Shown piece after piece: positions 8,626 to 17,000 of a stretch of 33,782 nucleotides of DNA. The stretch covers positions 1-33,782 of the forward strand of contig JAEEQU010000002.1 of assembly GCA_016285415.1 (NCBI GenBank). Reading direction: 5' to 3'. This DNA is from Alphaproteobacteria bacterium. Lineage in GTDB: Bacteria; Pseudomonadota; Alphaproteobacteria; Rs-D84. Each line of letters begins with the position of its first letter. Within the stretch, counting starts at the first letter, position 1. Both the position numbers and the translations under genes were made by a program. The notes beneath the pieces were generated by a model that was given only the letters and a program-made list of their open reading frames with translations, was not told the DNA's origin and did not search any database.

Positions 8626-10362
8626 CTATCTTTCAAACCAACCATCAACTTCGGTCAATGGGATAAATTTATAAACCGGACGGCCATGGTTGCATTCGCC
8701 ACCACGTTCTGTTTTTTCTATATCACGCAACAGCGCGTCCATTTGTTCATAGTTTAATTTTTGCCCTGCCCGCACAGAATGATGGCATGCATGATTTGCC
8801 AATTTTAAATGCAATTTTTCTTTTAAAATACTGGAATGTCCGTATTCGCGAACTTCGTCCGCAATATCATGCAATGCCGATGCCCAATCCATATCCCAAT
8901 CGGACGGCTTTTCAAAAATTGCAACCGCATCATCACCAAACGAATCCAAAACCAAACCACTATCGCGCAATTCATCGGCTATATCCAAAATCGCGGTGAT
9001 ATCTTCACTTTTTAAATGAACAACTATTGGGGTTAATAATGGCTGAACCTTTATCGTATGCGTCCGCATCTTTTCATATGTTATGCGTTCATGGGCGGCA
9101 TGCTGATCAATAACGACCAACGAATCGGCGGTCGCCGCAATTATATACTTATTTGCAATTTGACCAACGACGCGTCCCAATGGTTGCGAATCAAAAATAT
9201 TTTCAACCGATTCGGGTACAGAATTTTTCTTGTTTTCCACAAAATTTGATTGTGTGGTAAATAATTCTTGCCGATTATTATTTGGTTGGTGCACAAACGA
9301 CGTATACGGCGAAAACTGTGGTCTTGACACAATTGGACCAGTAAAAGACATTTTTTTGTTATCGATTGCATCAGTGCTTTTTTCATCAACCATTGTTTGC
9401 GACAAAACATCGCGCAAAGATTTTATAATAAACGAACGAACATGCGTCGGTTCCAAGAAATGAACTTCTGTTTTGGTCGGTGAAACATTTACATCAACAT
9501 GTTCGGGTGGCAATGTTAAATACAATGCGCACAATGGAAATTCACGTGCATGCATAACATCCATATATGCCGCACGCAATGCACCAACCAGAACTTTATC
9601 TTTGACCGGCCGGCCATTTACAAATAAATATTGGTCAACCGATGATGCGCGTCGCAATGTCGGGTCGGATATATAACCGGTTAATCGCATCCCTGTTGTT
9701 GAACCTGACGAAACATCAACCGCATGCATACGCCCCACAACATCATCGCCCATAACGGTTGCGATTCGTTCCAATAATGGCTGATCCTTTGGAAAACGCC
9801 ATTTGTTATTTAAAACAAAGCCAACATCGGTTCGTGCCATCGCAAGCCGTTTTACAACATCCAACACCGCCATTGTTTCGGCACGATCAGAACGTAAAAA
9901 TTTTAATCGCGCAGGCGTTTTTGCAAATAAATTTTGAACGCGTATACGTGTTCCGCTTTGCCAATCAGACGGGCGAATTTCCCCAGTATTGCAATCCAAA
10001 TGCCACCCATTTTCATCGTTTCCGTTACATGTATCAATGGTCATATCAGATACAGATGCAATAGACGGTAATGCTTCGCCACGAAAACCCATAAAATTTA
10101 TATGTAATAAATTGTCATCTGGTAATTTAGATGTTGCATGGCGCATAATACAATTTGCCAAATCTTCTTTGCCCATACCCGAACCATTATCAACCACATT
10201 TATCAAGGTACGTCCGCCATCAACAACATCTATGATAATTTGGTCTGCCCCCGCATCCAGCGCATTTTCAACGGTTTCTTTGACCACGCTGGCACCATGT
10301 TCCACCACTTCGCCGGCGGCAATTTGGTTAATAAGATAATCAGGCAATAATCTTATTGACAC
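8626..10362 (-). CDS. mutL: DNA mismatch repair protein MutL (endonuclease type)
   Basis: MutL couples MutS mismatch recognition to strand removal. The 578-residue protein opens with the GHKL ATPase domain: NQIAAGEVV, ENALDAGAD, DNGSGM and GFRGEAL are all present. A variable linker spans about 330-390, and a C-terminal dimerisation domain follows. The C-terminal domain contains DQHAAHERITYE, which fits the DQHA-x2-E-x4-E metal-binding motif of nicking MutL proteins, so this one probably nicks DNA itself and the cell would not need MutH. Supporting C-terminal motifs ACHHSV and CNHGRP are also there. The start is a GTG at 10360-10362 behind AAGGT. The residues after GEVV read EHGAS where ERPAS is usual. 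It lies 12 bases after greA. No mutS is in the window. Confidence 0.96.
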   Translation of the reverse strand: MSIRLLPDYLINQIAAGEVVEHGASVVKETVENALDAGADQIIIDVVDGGRTLINVVDNGSGMGKEDLANCIMRHATSKLPDDNLLHINFMGFRGEALPSIASVSDMTIDTCNGNDENGWHLDCNTGEIRPSDWQSGTRIRVQNLFAKTPARLKFLRSDRAETMAVLDVVKRLAMARTDVGFVLNNKWRFPKDQPLLERIATVMGDDVVGRMHAVDVSSGSTTGMRLTGYISDPTLRRASSVDQYLFVNGRPVKDKVLVGALRAAYMDVMHAREFPLCALYLTLPPEHVDVNVSPTKTEVHFLEPTHVRSFIIKSLRDVLSQTMVDEKSTDAIDNKKMSFTGPIVSRPQFSPYTSFVHQPNNNRQELFTTQSNFVENKKNSVPESVENIFDSQPLGRVVGQIANKYIIAATADSLVVIDQHAAHERITYEKMRTHTIKVQPLLTPIVVHLKSEDITAILDIADELRDSGLVLDSFGDDAVAIFEKPSDWDMDWASALHDIADEVREYGHSSILKEKLHLKLANHACHHSVRAGQKLNYEQMDALLRDIEKTERGGECNHGRPVYKFIPLTEVDGWFER

Positions 10363-10374
10363 GCATTTACCTTG

Positions 10375-10842
10375 TTATTTAAATTTTACTTCTAATATTT
10401 CATATTCGCGTTCACCAGACGGCAAATGAACGATGCATGTATCACCAACACATTTCCCTATCAGCGCCCGTCCCACCGGCGATGTACACGATATAACCTG
10501 TTTGCCATCAGATTCTATATCCGACAATATGCGGCATTGCATACGGTTTCCATCTTCATCTTCACACACAACACGCGCACCAAATACAACACGGTCCCCC
10601 GATAAATTATCAACATCTATGACCGACGCATTATTTATAAAGTTTTCAATATATTGAATACGTTTATCTATTTCGCGTTGCTTTTCACGTGCAGCACTAT
10701 AATCCGCATTTTCTGACAAATCGCCCAATGATCGCGCCCATTGAACAACCTTTAATATTTCTGGGCGGTCCACTTCCTGTAATTGCTTTAATTCTTTAAC
10801 CAGTGCTTCAAAGCCCTGTTTTGAAATTGGTTTCTTGTCCAT
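10375..10842 (-). CDS. greA: Transcription elongation factor GreA
   Basis: GreA enters the secondary channel of RNA polymerase and stimulates cleavage of backtracked RNA. The 155-residue product matches the usual length of about 158. The N-terminal antiparallel coiled coil (to about residue 75) contains the family pattern LSENADYSAAREKQ, with the acidic tip. The C-terminal FKBP-like domain includes SPVGRALIGK. The start is ATG with AGGAAG upstream. It heads a greA-mutL operon that begins from a promoter divergent to the LptF/G gene. Confidence 0.97.
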   Translation of the reverse strand: MDKKPISKQGFEALVKELKQLQEVDRPEILKVVQWARSLGDLSENADYSAAREKQREIDKRIQYIENFINNASVIDVDNLSGDRVVFGARVVCEDEDGNRMQCRILSDIESDGKQVISCTSPVGRALIGKCVGDTCIVHLPSGEREYEILEVKFK

Positions 10843-10875
10843 TTTATCACTTCCTAATGTATATTATAAAGTTGC

Positions 10876-10903
10876 ATTATAAATCTTCATTTTAATTTTG
10901 CAA
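10876..10903 (-). promoter_or_regulatory. greA promoter (divergent, shares -35 palindrome)
   Basis: On the minus strand TTGCAA (10898-10903) and TATAAT (10876-10881) are separated by 16 bases, about 34 bases upstream of the greA start. TTGCAA is its own reverse complement and also serves as the -35 of the plus-strand promoter at 10898-10926. Confidence 0.5.
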
Positions 10904-10926
10904 TTGGGAAATAAACAGTTTATACT
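10898..10926 (+). promoter_or_regulatory. Promoter of the LptF/G-xerD operon
   Basis: TTGCAA (10898-10903) and TATACT (10921-10926) are separated by 17 bases, 23 bases before the ATG at 10950. The hexamer TTGCAA is shared with the divergent greA promoter, so polymerase bound for one direction would block the other. Confidence 0.5.
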
Positions 10927-10949
10927 TTTGAGGTAACCAACAAAAAGAA

Positions 10950-12008
10950 ATGGCAACGAGCAGAATATTATCCAGATTTTTATTTCGGCGCTTTTTTTCA
11001 GGCGTCGGTTTGGTGCTACTTATCGTCTGTGGCATTATATATGCGGTAACATTTGTGGAACGGTTGCCCAGTAATCCAAATATATTTGCAACATTAAATG
11101 ATGCGTGGATGCGTCTGGTGGAATATGTGCCGTTATTCTTGCCTTTGGCGGTATTTATGGGAACATTGGTTGCATATTACAATCTGACCAGATCCAGCGA
11201 GGGTGTTATTATGTCTGGGGCGGGCCTGTCGCCATATCAAATTGGCCGACCATTTCTGGTTGGTGCATTTATTGTCGGGGCATTTGCCACCATGGTCATA
11301 AATCCGTATGCCGTCAATATTACATCAAAAAATATTACCAAAGAACACCTGAACCTTGTTGACGGGAAAATTTGGTTACACGAATCTTCGGACGCGGGCC
11401 ATTTAACAATTGTTGCCATGGATATGACACGCGACCAGAAAGATTTGGTATTCAAAACGGCAACCGTATATGTCCAAAATCCTAATTTTGTTTTATTGCA
11501 ACGCATTGATGCCGATAAAATAACTTTATCTGAGACAGGGTTAAAAACCAAACGTGCAAAAATATCTGACACATCGGGTAACATTAAAACATCCGCATGG
11601 GAAAATGAAACATTGATAACCCCACAAACCGTTTTGGATAGATATCTGCAACCAGACCAAATATCATTTTGGAATTTACCCAATTTTATAAAAAAGATGA
11701 CGGCAATCGGGGTATCTGTACGTGGCCATTATGTTCAGTTTTGGACATTGCTGTTTTTACCATTGACCATGATAGCGATGGCGACATTGGGAATTGCGTT
11801 TTCGCAAACACGTCAACGCCGCAATCATTCGTTTGGTAAAAAGTTCAGTTTGGGTATATTAACCTGCTTTGTGTTGTATTTCTTGCTTAATATATTTAGC
11901 GCGCTGGGGGCCAATGGAACCCTGCCGACACTACTTGCGATTATTGCCCCACCCCTTATTATCATTGCGGCATCTGGGGTATTTATTGCAAGTTTTGATA
12001 CAATTTAA
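10950..12008 (+). CDS. LptF/LptG family LPS-export permease
   Basis: LptF and LptG form the membrane part of the LptB2FG ABC transporter, which extracts LPS from the inner membrane and passes it to LptC and LptA. The 352-residue product has the family shape: three N-terminal membrane helices (about 15-35, 58-80, 100-125), a periplasmic jellyroll (about 130-265), then three C-terminal helices. The segment EGVIMSGAGLSPYQI is the coupling-helix region that contacts LptB. LptF and LptG are paralogues and I cannot tell from the sequence alone which this is, so I give no symbol. The usual second paralogue is not adjacent. It begins an operon that continues with the microprotein gene 24 bases downstream. 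Confidence 0.9.
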   Translation: MATSRILSRFLFRRFFSGVGLVLLIVCGIIYAVTFVERLPSNPNIFATLNDAWMRLVEYVPLFLPLAVFMGTLVAYYNLTRSSEGVIMSGAGLSPYQIGRPFLVGAFIVGAFATMVINPYAVNITSKNITKEHLNLVDGKIWLHESSDAGHLTIVAMDMTRDQKDLVFKTATVYVQNPNFVLLQRIDADKITLSETGLKTKRAKISDTSGNIKTSAWENETLITPQTVLDRYLQPDQISFWNLPNFIKKMTAIGVSVRGHYVQFWTLLFLPLTMIAMATLGIAFSQTRQRRNHSFGKKFSLGILTCFVLYFLLNIFSALGANGTLPTLLAIIAPPLIIIAASGVFIASFDTI

Positions 12009-12032
12009 TCTTTTATTTATATGGGGGACGAT

Positions 12033-12164
12033 ATGCCACTGAAAAAGAAAAATTCAAAGCGCAACAAAATCATTATATGGACGGTTGTTATCATATTATT
12101 GGTCCTGATGATAATTTACTTTCCACCAAACCAAAATGTAACCGAGGTTGTATTGCAACAATAA
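12033..12164 (+). CDS. 43-residue single-pass membrane microprotein
   Basis: This short gene encodes a basic N-terminus (MPLKKKNSKRNK), one hydrophobic helix at about residues 13-31, and a short polar tail after PPNQN. The predicted orientation is N-terminus inside by the positive-inside rule. A GGGGGA ribosome site sits five bases before the ATG. Its TAA stop overlaps the ATG of xerD by one base (TAATG), which suggests translational coupling. An in-frame ATG at 12021 is possible but lacks a ribosome site. The same stretch is also spanned in another frame by an upstream extension of xerD, which is not the likely reading. I do not recognise a family. Its place after the LPS permease suggests an envelope role, which is inference only. 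Confidence 0.7.
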   Translation: MPLKKKNSKRNKIIIWTVVIILLVLMIIYFPPNQNVTEVVLQQ

Positions 12165-13030
12165 TGAATCACATAGATATATTCTTAGAAGCACTATCCG
12201 CGGAAAAAGGACGCAGCGCAAACACACTTGCATCATATGCAAATGATTTGCGTCATGCCGATGCCGCGATTTCCGGTGGTTTGGAAAACGCGACCGAACA
12301 AGATATCCAAAAATATCTTGCGGGGCTTGATGCACGTCCAAATTCTGTTGCCCGCAAGGCCAGCGCACTGCGCAGTTTCTATAAATTTTTGATGATTGAA
12401 CACATTATTAAAAAGAATCCTGCACAGAATCTTGAATTACCAAAACGCGGAAAACTGTTACCAAAATTACTAACCACCGAAGAAATTGAATTGTTAATAT
12501 CATCGGCGGGCGATACACGTAATTCGGTACGTTTGCGCGCAATGATAGAATTGCTGTACGCATCGGGTTTACGCGTATCGGAACTTTGCGAATTACCGAT
12601 GACCGCAATTTTAGGTGACCGATTGTTAATCCATGGCAAGGGCGCCAAAGAACGTTTTGTGCCGATGCATGACACCGCAATCGCCGCATTAAATAAATGG
12701 ATTGAAGTGCGTGGTGATAACGAATCTAAATATGTATTTCCAACCAACGCATCATCTGGCCATATAACACGTGATGGTTTTTTCAAGATTTTAAAAAAAT
12801 GTGCGGTACTGTCGGGCATTGAACCAACACGCGTAACACCGCACGTTCTGCGCCATTCATTTGCATCGCATTTATTATCGCATGGCGCAAACCTGCGCGC
12901 AATTCAAATGATGTTGGGGCACGAAGATATTTCAACAACACAAATTTATACCCATGTTCAACCTGAAAAATTGCAACAGGTTGTTTACGAACACCACCCG
13001 CTTTCTGATAAAAAGGAACACAAACAATGA
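12164..13030 (+). CDS. xerD: Tyrosine recombinase, XerD type
   Basis: XerC and XerD resolve chromosome dimers at dif under FtsK control. The 288-residue product has an N-terminal SAM-like core-binding domain (about 1-85) and a C-terminal catalytic domain. The active-site set is complete: Arg137 in ASGLRVSEL, Lys159 in HGKG, His227 and Arg230 in HVLRHSFASH, His253 in LGHED, and nucleophile Tyr262 in IYTHV. The tail after Tyr (QPEKLQQVVYEHHP) resembles XerD more than XerC. I chose the ATG at 12164, which gives the usual length and an N-terminus like known XerD; a reading from 12077 would overlap the microprotein gene. It overlaps the next gene by four bases (ATGA). Confidence 0.93.
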   Translation: MNHIDIFLEALSAEKGRSANTLASYANDLRHADAAISGGLENATEQDIQKYLAGLDARPNSVARKASALRSFYKFLMIEHIIKKNPAQNLELPKRGKLLPKLLTTEEIELLISSAGDTRNSVRLRAMIELLYASGLRVSELCELPMTAILGDRLLIHGKGAKERFVPMHDTAIAALNKWIEVRGDNESKYVFPTNASSGHITRDGFFKILKKCAVLSGIEPTRVTPHVLRHSFASHLLSHGANLRAIQMMLGHEDISTTQIYTHVQPEKLQQVVYEHHPLSDKKEHKQ

Positions 13031-13521
13031 TACGGAAATGTGATGTAAAGGGCTGTCCAAAAGCCGGAACATGTCGCGCGCCCAAAACGCGTGAATTGAA
13101 AGAGTATTGGTATTTCTGCCAAGAACATGCCGCCGAATATAATAAAAATTGGAATTTCTATGACGGTATGACACCCGAAGAAATAGAAGAAGATTGGGAA
13201 ATAAGAACCTTTGGTTCACCAATAAACAAACGCAGTTCCCAAGAATCTGCGGAATATTTAAAATTCCTTAGCGATTTTATAAATGGGCGCAGCACATTTG
13301 ATAAAATTCCGCCCAAGAAAAGTATGCCCGCATCTATTATTGCGGCATTTAAGACATTGGATTTACCAATTACGGCATCATGGCGTGAAATTGGGACAAA
13401 ATATCGTGCATTGGCAAAAAAATATCACCCCGATACCGCACATGCATCAGAATCATCTGGTAAAGAATTTACAAAAATTTCATCTGCATACCAGACACTA
13501 AAAAAGCATTTTGGCAAGTAA
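13027..13521 (+). CDS. J-domain protein with N-terminal Cys/His motif
   Basis: The 164-residue product begins with a putative metal-binding segment, CDVKGCPKAGTCRAPK followed by C and H in FCQEH, and then a conserved Trp- and Tyr-rich region ending GMTPEEIEEDW. A J-domain fills the C-terminal 60 residues, with the essential HPD in KKYHPDTAH and a following KISSAYQTL helix. J-domains stimulate the ATPase of DnaK-type chaperones. This is not DnaJ, since the Gly/Phe and Cys-repeat domains are absent. I know this architecture as a common alphaproteobacterial small J protein of unknown client. It overlaps the xerD stop by four bases, so it is co-translated in the same operon. Confidence 0.88.
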   Translation: MIRKCDVKGCPKAGTCRAPKTRELKEYWYFCQEHAAEYNKNWNFYDGMTPEEIEEDWEIRTFGSPINKRSSQESAEYLKFLSDFINGRSTFDKIPPKKSMPASIIAAFKTLDLPITASWREIGTKYRALAKKYHPDTAHASESSGKEFTKISSAYQTLKKHFGK

Positions 13522-13582
13522 TACTTTTTTATGGCGCGCAAAATCTTGTTATGCTATTGTTCTACGCAAAGGATGAATAGGA

Positions 13583-14488
13583 ATGTATGATATTATTATA
13601 TTGGGTTCCGGCCCAGCCGGATTAACAGCCGCAATTTATTGCGGTCGTGCAAATAAAAATACACTCGTTATGGGTGGCGATACACTTGGCGGCCAAACTG
13701 CCAGTATTGCAACACTGGAAAATTATCCAGGATGGAACGGCACTGGTTTTGAACTTATTGAATTTATGAAAAAACAGGCCGAATCATTCGGCGCAAAAAT
13801 CAAAATGAAATCTGCCGCACATATTGAAAATGGCGCAAATGGCACATTTGTCATCACTGACACATCTGGTGAAAAATATGAAACCCGCGCAATAATTTTG
13901 GCAACAGGCGCATCACCACGCAAACTGGAAATAGATGGCGCACGTGAATTTTTTGGTCGCGGTGTATCTTACTGTGCGACATGCGACGGATTTTTCTATA
14001 GTGGCAAAACAGTATTAGTAATTGGTGGTGGTAATTCTGCATTAAACGATGCGCTATATTTGGCGGACATCGCAAAGACGGTAAAAATTGTTTATCGTAA
14101 ATCGGCGTTTACACGCGCCGAAGCGGTTCTGCGTGATCGCGTTGCCGCAAAAGAAAACATTGAATGTCTGTTTAATACAGATTTAAAGAAAATTTCTGCA
14201 CGTCCAAATTCTGAAACAGGCGAATTAATTGCTACAACTTTGGATGACCAACAAATTGTGTGTGATGGAATCTTTGTTGCCATTGGACACGAAGCAAACA
14301 CAGATTACCTAACCGAAGATATTAAACGTGACGATTTGGGTCGTATTGCACCGGAATCATTACCACGCGGAATATTTGTTGCCGGCGATGTTCATTCAAA
14401 TATAAAAATGCAAATTGCAACGGCGGTTGGCACAGGATGCACCGCGGCAATGGATGCCATCAGTTATTTAAACGCAAACGCACAATAA
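13583..14488 (+). CDS. trxB: Thioredoxin reductase
   Basis: This FAD enzyme uses NADPH to reduce thioredoxin. The 301-residue product has the FAD-binding GSGPAG at residues 8-13 and the redox-active CATC at 131-134 followed by DGFF. The NADPH-binding GGGNSA comes next, and a C-terminal GDVHSNIKMQIATAVGTGC segment closes the FAD site. Length is slightly under the 310-320 usual for the family. A short AGGA site precedes the ATG. It is separated by 61 bases from the J-domain gene and by 19 from serS, so trxB and serS are likely co-transcribed. Confidence 0.95.
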   Translation: MYDIIILGSGPAGLTAAIYCGRANKNTLVMGGDTLGGQTASIATLENYPGWNGTGFELIEFMKKQAESFGAKIKMKSAAHIENGANGTFVITDTSGEKYETRAIILATGASPRKLEIDGAREFFGRGVSYCATCDGFFYSGKTVLVIGGGNSALNDALYLADIAKTVKIVYRKSAFTRAEAVLRDRVAAKENIECLFNTDLKKISARPNSETGELIATTLDDQQIVCDGIFVAIGHEANTDYLTEDIKRDDLGRIAPESLPRGIFVAGDVHSNIKMQIATAVGTGCTAAMDAISYLNANAQ

Positions 14489-14507
14489 TAACCAAAAGGA
14501 ATAAAAT

Positions 14508-15788
14508 ATGTTGGATATAAAATTTATTCGTGAAAATCCAGATGTGGTAAAAAATGCATGCCGTGTTAAAAATTTTCCTGATGTTGTTGACGATATTCTG
14601 TCTTTGGATGTGCGTGTACGTGAATTAAAAACAATTACACAAACAAAAACGGCCGAAAAAAATAAAATTACAAAAGAAATTCCAACTGCAACAGACAAGG
14701 CACCACTGATTGCGAAATCAAAAGAAATCAGTGAAGAAATTGCAAACGATTTGGCGGAATTGGCCGATAAAGAAACAGTGCTTACCGACCTGTTGCATCG
14801 CGTTCCACAAATTCCATCTGCGGATGCGCCAGTTGGTGCAGATGATTCTGCAAACGTGGAAATCCGCCGTATAGGCACCCCACGCACTTTTGATTTTACA
14901 CCACGTCCACAATGGGAATTGTTGGATATGAATGGCTGGTGGATGCCAGAAAAAATCGCAGGTATTTGTGGTACACGCACATATTGTCTGTGTGGCGAAT
15001 TGGCCGAATTATCTTTGGCAATTCAAACATTTGTAATTCAAAAATTGATTAGTAAAGGATTCAAATATATTGAATGTCCACCAGTAACAAAACCACAAAC
15101 CATATTTAATGCAGGACACTTTATGGGGTCTGATTTATCGGTAATGAATGATGATGTATTTATGTTAACTGGCACCGACAGATGTTTGGCCGGAACCGCG
15201 GAAATTATTTTAAATTCGCTGCATACGGATGAAATTCTACAAGAAAACGAATTACCTATTAAATACGCGGGCTTTTCAACATGTTTCAGAAAAGAAGCTG
15301 GCGCTGCGGGTCGTGACACACGTGGGCTTGTTCGTTTCCATCACTTTGACAAAGTGGAACAATATATTTTCTGTCGTCCCGAAGAAAGCGATGAAATGCA
15401 TGAACATTTGTTAAACAACCTGTGCGAAGTAGTTGAAGATTTGGAATTACCTTATCGTGTAATTGCAAATTCCACCGGCGACATGGGTTTCAACAAAGTT
15501 AAAATGAACGATGTAGAGGCATGGTTCCCATCGGAAAACGCATATCGTGAATTGGGTTCTTGTTCGTCCATTGGTCAATTCCAAGCACGCAGAACGAATA
15601 CGCGTTATCGTGAAAATGCAACAAGCGAAGTTAAATTTGTTGCAACATTGAACAATACTGGTATCGCCCTGCCCCGCGCATTAGTTCCATTGATTGAAAA
15701 CCACCAAAATGCAGATGGTTCTGTAAACATTCCAAAGAAACTGCAAGCACTGATGGGGGGGCGCACAAAAATTGGTGGAAAGCATTAA
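14508..15788 (+). CDS. serS: Seryl-tRNA synthetase
   Basis: SerRS charges tRNA-Ser and the selenocysteine tRNA. The 426-residue product matches the usual length. It has the long N-terminal antiparallel coiled-coil arm (about residues 25-100, rich in Lys, Glu and Thr) that grips the tRNA variable arm, then a class II catalytic core. Motif 2 is visible in FRKEAGAAGRDTRGL, and motif 3 in NNTGIALPRALVPLIEN. The serine-site and ATP-site residues of these motifs appear intact. The gene ends six bases before a strong terminator hairpin. Confidence 0.97.
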   Translation: MLDIKFIRENPDVVKNACRVKNFPDVVDDILSLDVRVRELKTITQTKTAEKNKITKEIPTATDKAPLIAKSKEISEEIANDLAELADKETVLTDLLHRVPQIPSADAPVGADDSANVEIRRIGTPRTFDFTPRPQWELLDMNGWWMPEKIAGICGTRTYCLCGELAELSLAIQTFVIQKLISKGFKYIECPPVTKPQTIFNAGHFMGSDLSVMNDDVFMLTGTDRCLAGTAEIILNSLHTDEILQENELPIKYAGFSTCFRKEAGAAGRDTRGLVRFHHFDKVEQYIFCRPEESDEMHEHLLNNLCEVVEDLELPYRVIANSTGDMGFNKVKMNDVEAWFPSENAYRELGSCSSIGQFQARRTNTRYRENATSEVKFVATLNNTGIALPRALVPLIENHQNADGSVNIPKKLQALMGGRTKIGGKH

Positions 15789-15793
15789 AAGAT

Positions 15794-15820
15794 AACCGCC
15801 CAAATGGGCGGTTTTATTTA
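15794..15820 (+). terminator. Rho-independent terminator after serS
   Basis: An eight-base-pair stem AACCGCCC / GGGCGGTT (15794-15801 and 15806-15813) with loop AAAT is followed by TTATTTA. It ends the trxB-serS transcript. It lies just beyond the stop of the converging hypothetical gene, so transcripts from both sides meet here. Confidence 0.9.
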
Positions 15821-16270
15821 TTTAGATCTGCGTTGTTTTTTTGAAAACAACAAAATAAAGTTATCTTTCACCCGCAAAAACGCGTATGCAAATTCCAGAA
15901 TTTCATTTTGTTTTACCAATGCGTTTTCTGGGGAATATTTGCTATACTTTTCCCATTGTTCAACCAATTCACAGAATTTACGATACTGGGCGGCTAAATC
16001 TTTATCAAACATACATTTGCGACTATTTTTATAAACGACATATGATGGCTTTTTGACCCTGCTAGCACTCAGATCCATATTTTCATATGACAAAAATTTT
16101 TTCGGATTCAACGTAACATCACACATATATTGCATTGCCGCATTTATTTCTGCATCACCTTTACCCACATTGCGATTATTTAAATCATACGCAACTAATT
16201 TAACAAAACGTTCTAAAACATCGCTAATTACGGCGTATACATCATCTTTTTTAATTTCTGCGATTGCCAT
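15818..16270 (-). CDS. Hypothetical protein (150 residues)
   Basis: I do not recognise this protein. It is mostly helical in character, soluble, with no signal peptide or membrane segment, and has a basic tail (KKQRRSK). It contains one Cys in QYMCDV, one in SRKCMF and one in FCELVE. The ATG at 16268-16270 has a strong GGAGG site nine bases upstream; a reading from 16345 would overlap the preceding gene. It begins one base after the stop codon of the 193-residue gene, so the pair is almost certainly one operon. The segment NPKKFLSYE resembles NPTKYLYYP of its neighbour, a hint of distant relation. Confidence 0.75.
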   Translation of the reverse strand: MAIAEIKKDDVYAVISDVLERFVKLVAYDLNNRNVGKGDAEINAAMQYMCDVTLNPKKFLSYENMDLSASRVKKPSYVVYKNSRKCMFDKDLAAQYRKFCELVEQWEKYSKYSPENALVKQNEILEFAYAFLRVKDNFILLFSKKQRRSK

Positions 16271-16271
16271 A

Positions 16272-16853
16272 TTATTTGCCTCCGCGTACATTGTACGATG
16301 CCGCGAACCAACGCGCCGGCGCCATACACATAAACACCCGTTCAAAGTTTGTTTTGTCCATTAATTGAACTTGTTTATTAAGTTTCAGTATAGTTTGTGC
16401 TGCACAGTCATCTTTACCGCCATAATATATCCATTGGTCACCAGGTTTATACATTGTGGCCATAACATGATATGAAATTCCTTCGCTTAATTGGTCTATC
16501 ACACTTAATCCTGTCCGCGCCCGCACCAGTTGTTCTACATCTTTCAGTTTTTCAGATACTGTTGGTGTGCCATAATGCACCCCTGGGGTATCATCGTCAT
16601 CTAATCCATTATACGCAATACCATACGGATAGTATAAATACTTTGTTGGATTTTTTATGACTTTACGCAGAAATTCATATGATTGACGGGTGCGATAGTA
16701 CCCTTCTACCACTTGAGTTTTTTCTGCGGGAGTAAAAAATTTTTCGCTGGCAATTCGCGATCCATCAAAATCTAATACTTTTACGACATAATTACCATAG
16801 GTCGTTAACAGACTTTGAATTGTTTTATCCATATCTATGTTTTTTCTACTCAT
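16272..16853 (-). CDS. Hypothetical protein (193 residues)
   Basis: I do not recognise this protein. It is soluble, with mixed charged and aromatic composition, several Tyr-rich stretches (NPTKYLYYPYG, WIYYGGKDD) and a C-terminal segment FMCMAPARWFAASY. There is no signal peptide or membrane helix and no known catalytic motif that I can see. The start at 16853 has only a weak ribosome site; Met8 at 16832 is an alternative. It heads a two-gene operon reading away from typA, under a clear promoter at 16886-16913. Confidence 0.72.
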   Translation of the reverse strand: MSRKNIDMDKTIQSLLTTYGNYVVKVLDFDGSRIASEKFFTPAEKTQVVEGYYRTRQSYEFLRKVIKNPTKYLYYPYGIAYNGLDDDDTPGVHYGTPTVSEKLKDVEQLVRARTGLSVIDQLSEGISYHVMATMYKPGDQWIYYGGKDDCAAQTILKLNKQVQLMDKTNFERVFMCMAPARWFAASYNVRGGK

Positions 16854-16885
16854 TTATTACCATTTTGTCTTTATTTGTACTGTTA

Positions 16886-16913
16886 AATATACCCTACGCC
16901 CGCAAAATGTCAA
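16886..16913 (-). promoter_or_regulatory. Promoter of the two-gene hypothetical operon
   Basis: On the minus strand TTGACA (16908-16913) and TATATT (16886-16891) are separated by 16 bases, 32 bases before the ATG at 16853. The -35 is a perfect match to consensus, making this one of the strongest promoter-like sequences in the window. Confidence 0.55.
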
Positions 16914-16938
16914 ATTTTTTGTAAAAATACATTATAAT

Positions 16939-16967
16939 TTGTTGAAATCACAAAAATATAGTATAAT
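16939..16967 (+). promoter_or_regulatory. typA promoter
   Basis: TTGTTG (16939-16944) and TATAAT (16962-16967) are separated by 17 bases, 33 bases before the typA ATG. It is back to back with the promoter at 16886-16913, with 25 bases between their -35 elements. Confidence 0.55.
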
Positions 16968-17000
16968 CTATGTCCTTAGGGCAAAAAAGGGCTAAAAAAC

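Noticed and set aside
12077..12163. Upstream extension of xerD
   Set aside because: It runs through the microprotein gene in another frame, and the added residues do not look like XerD.
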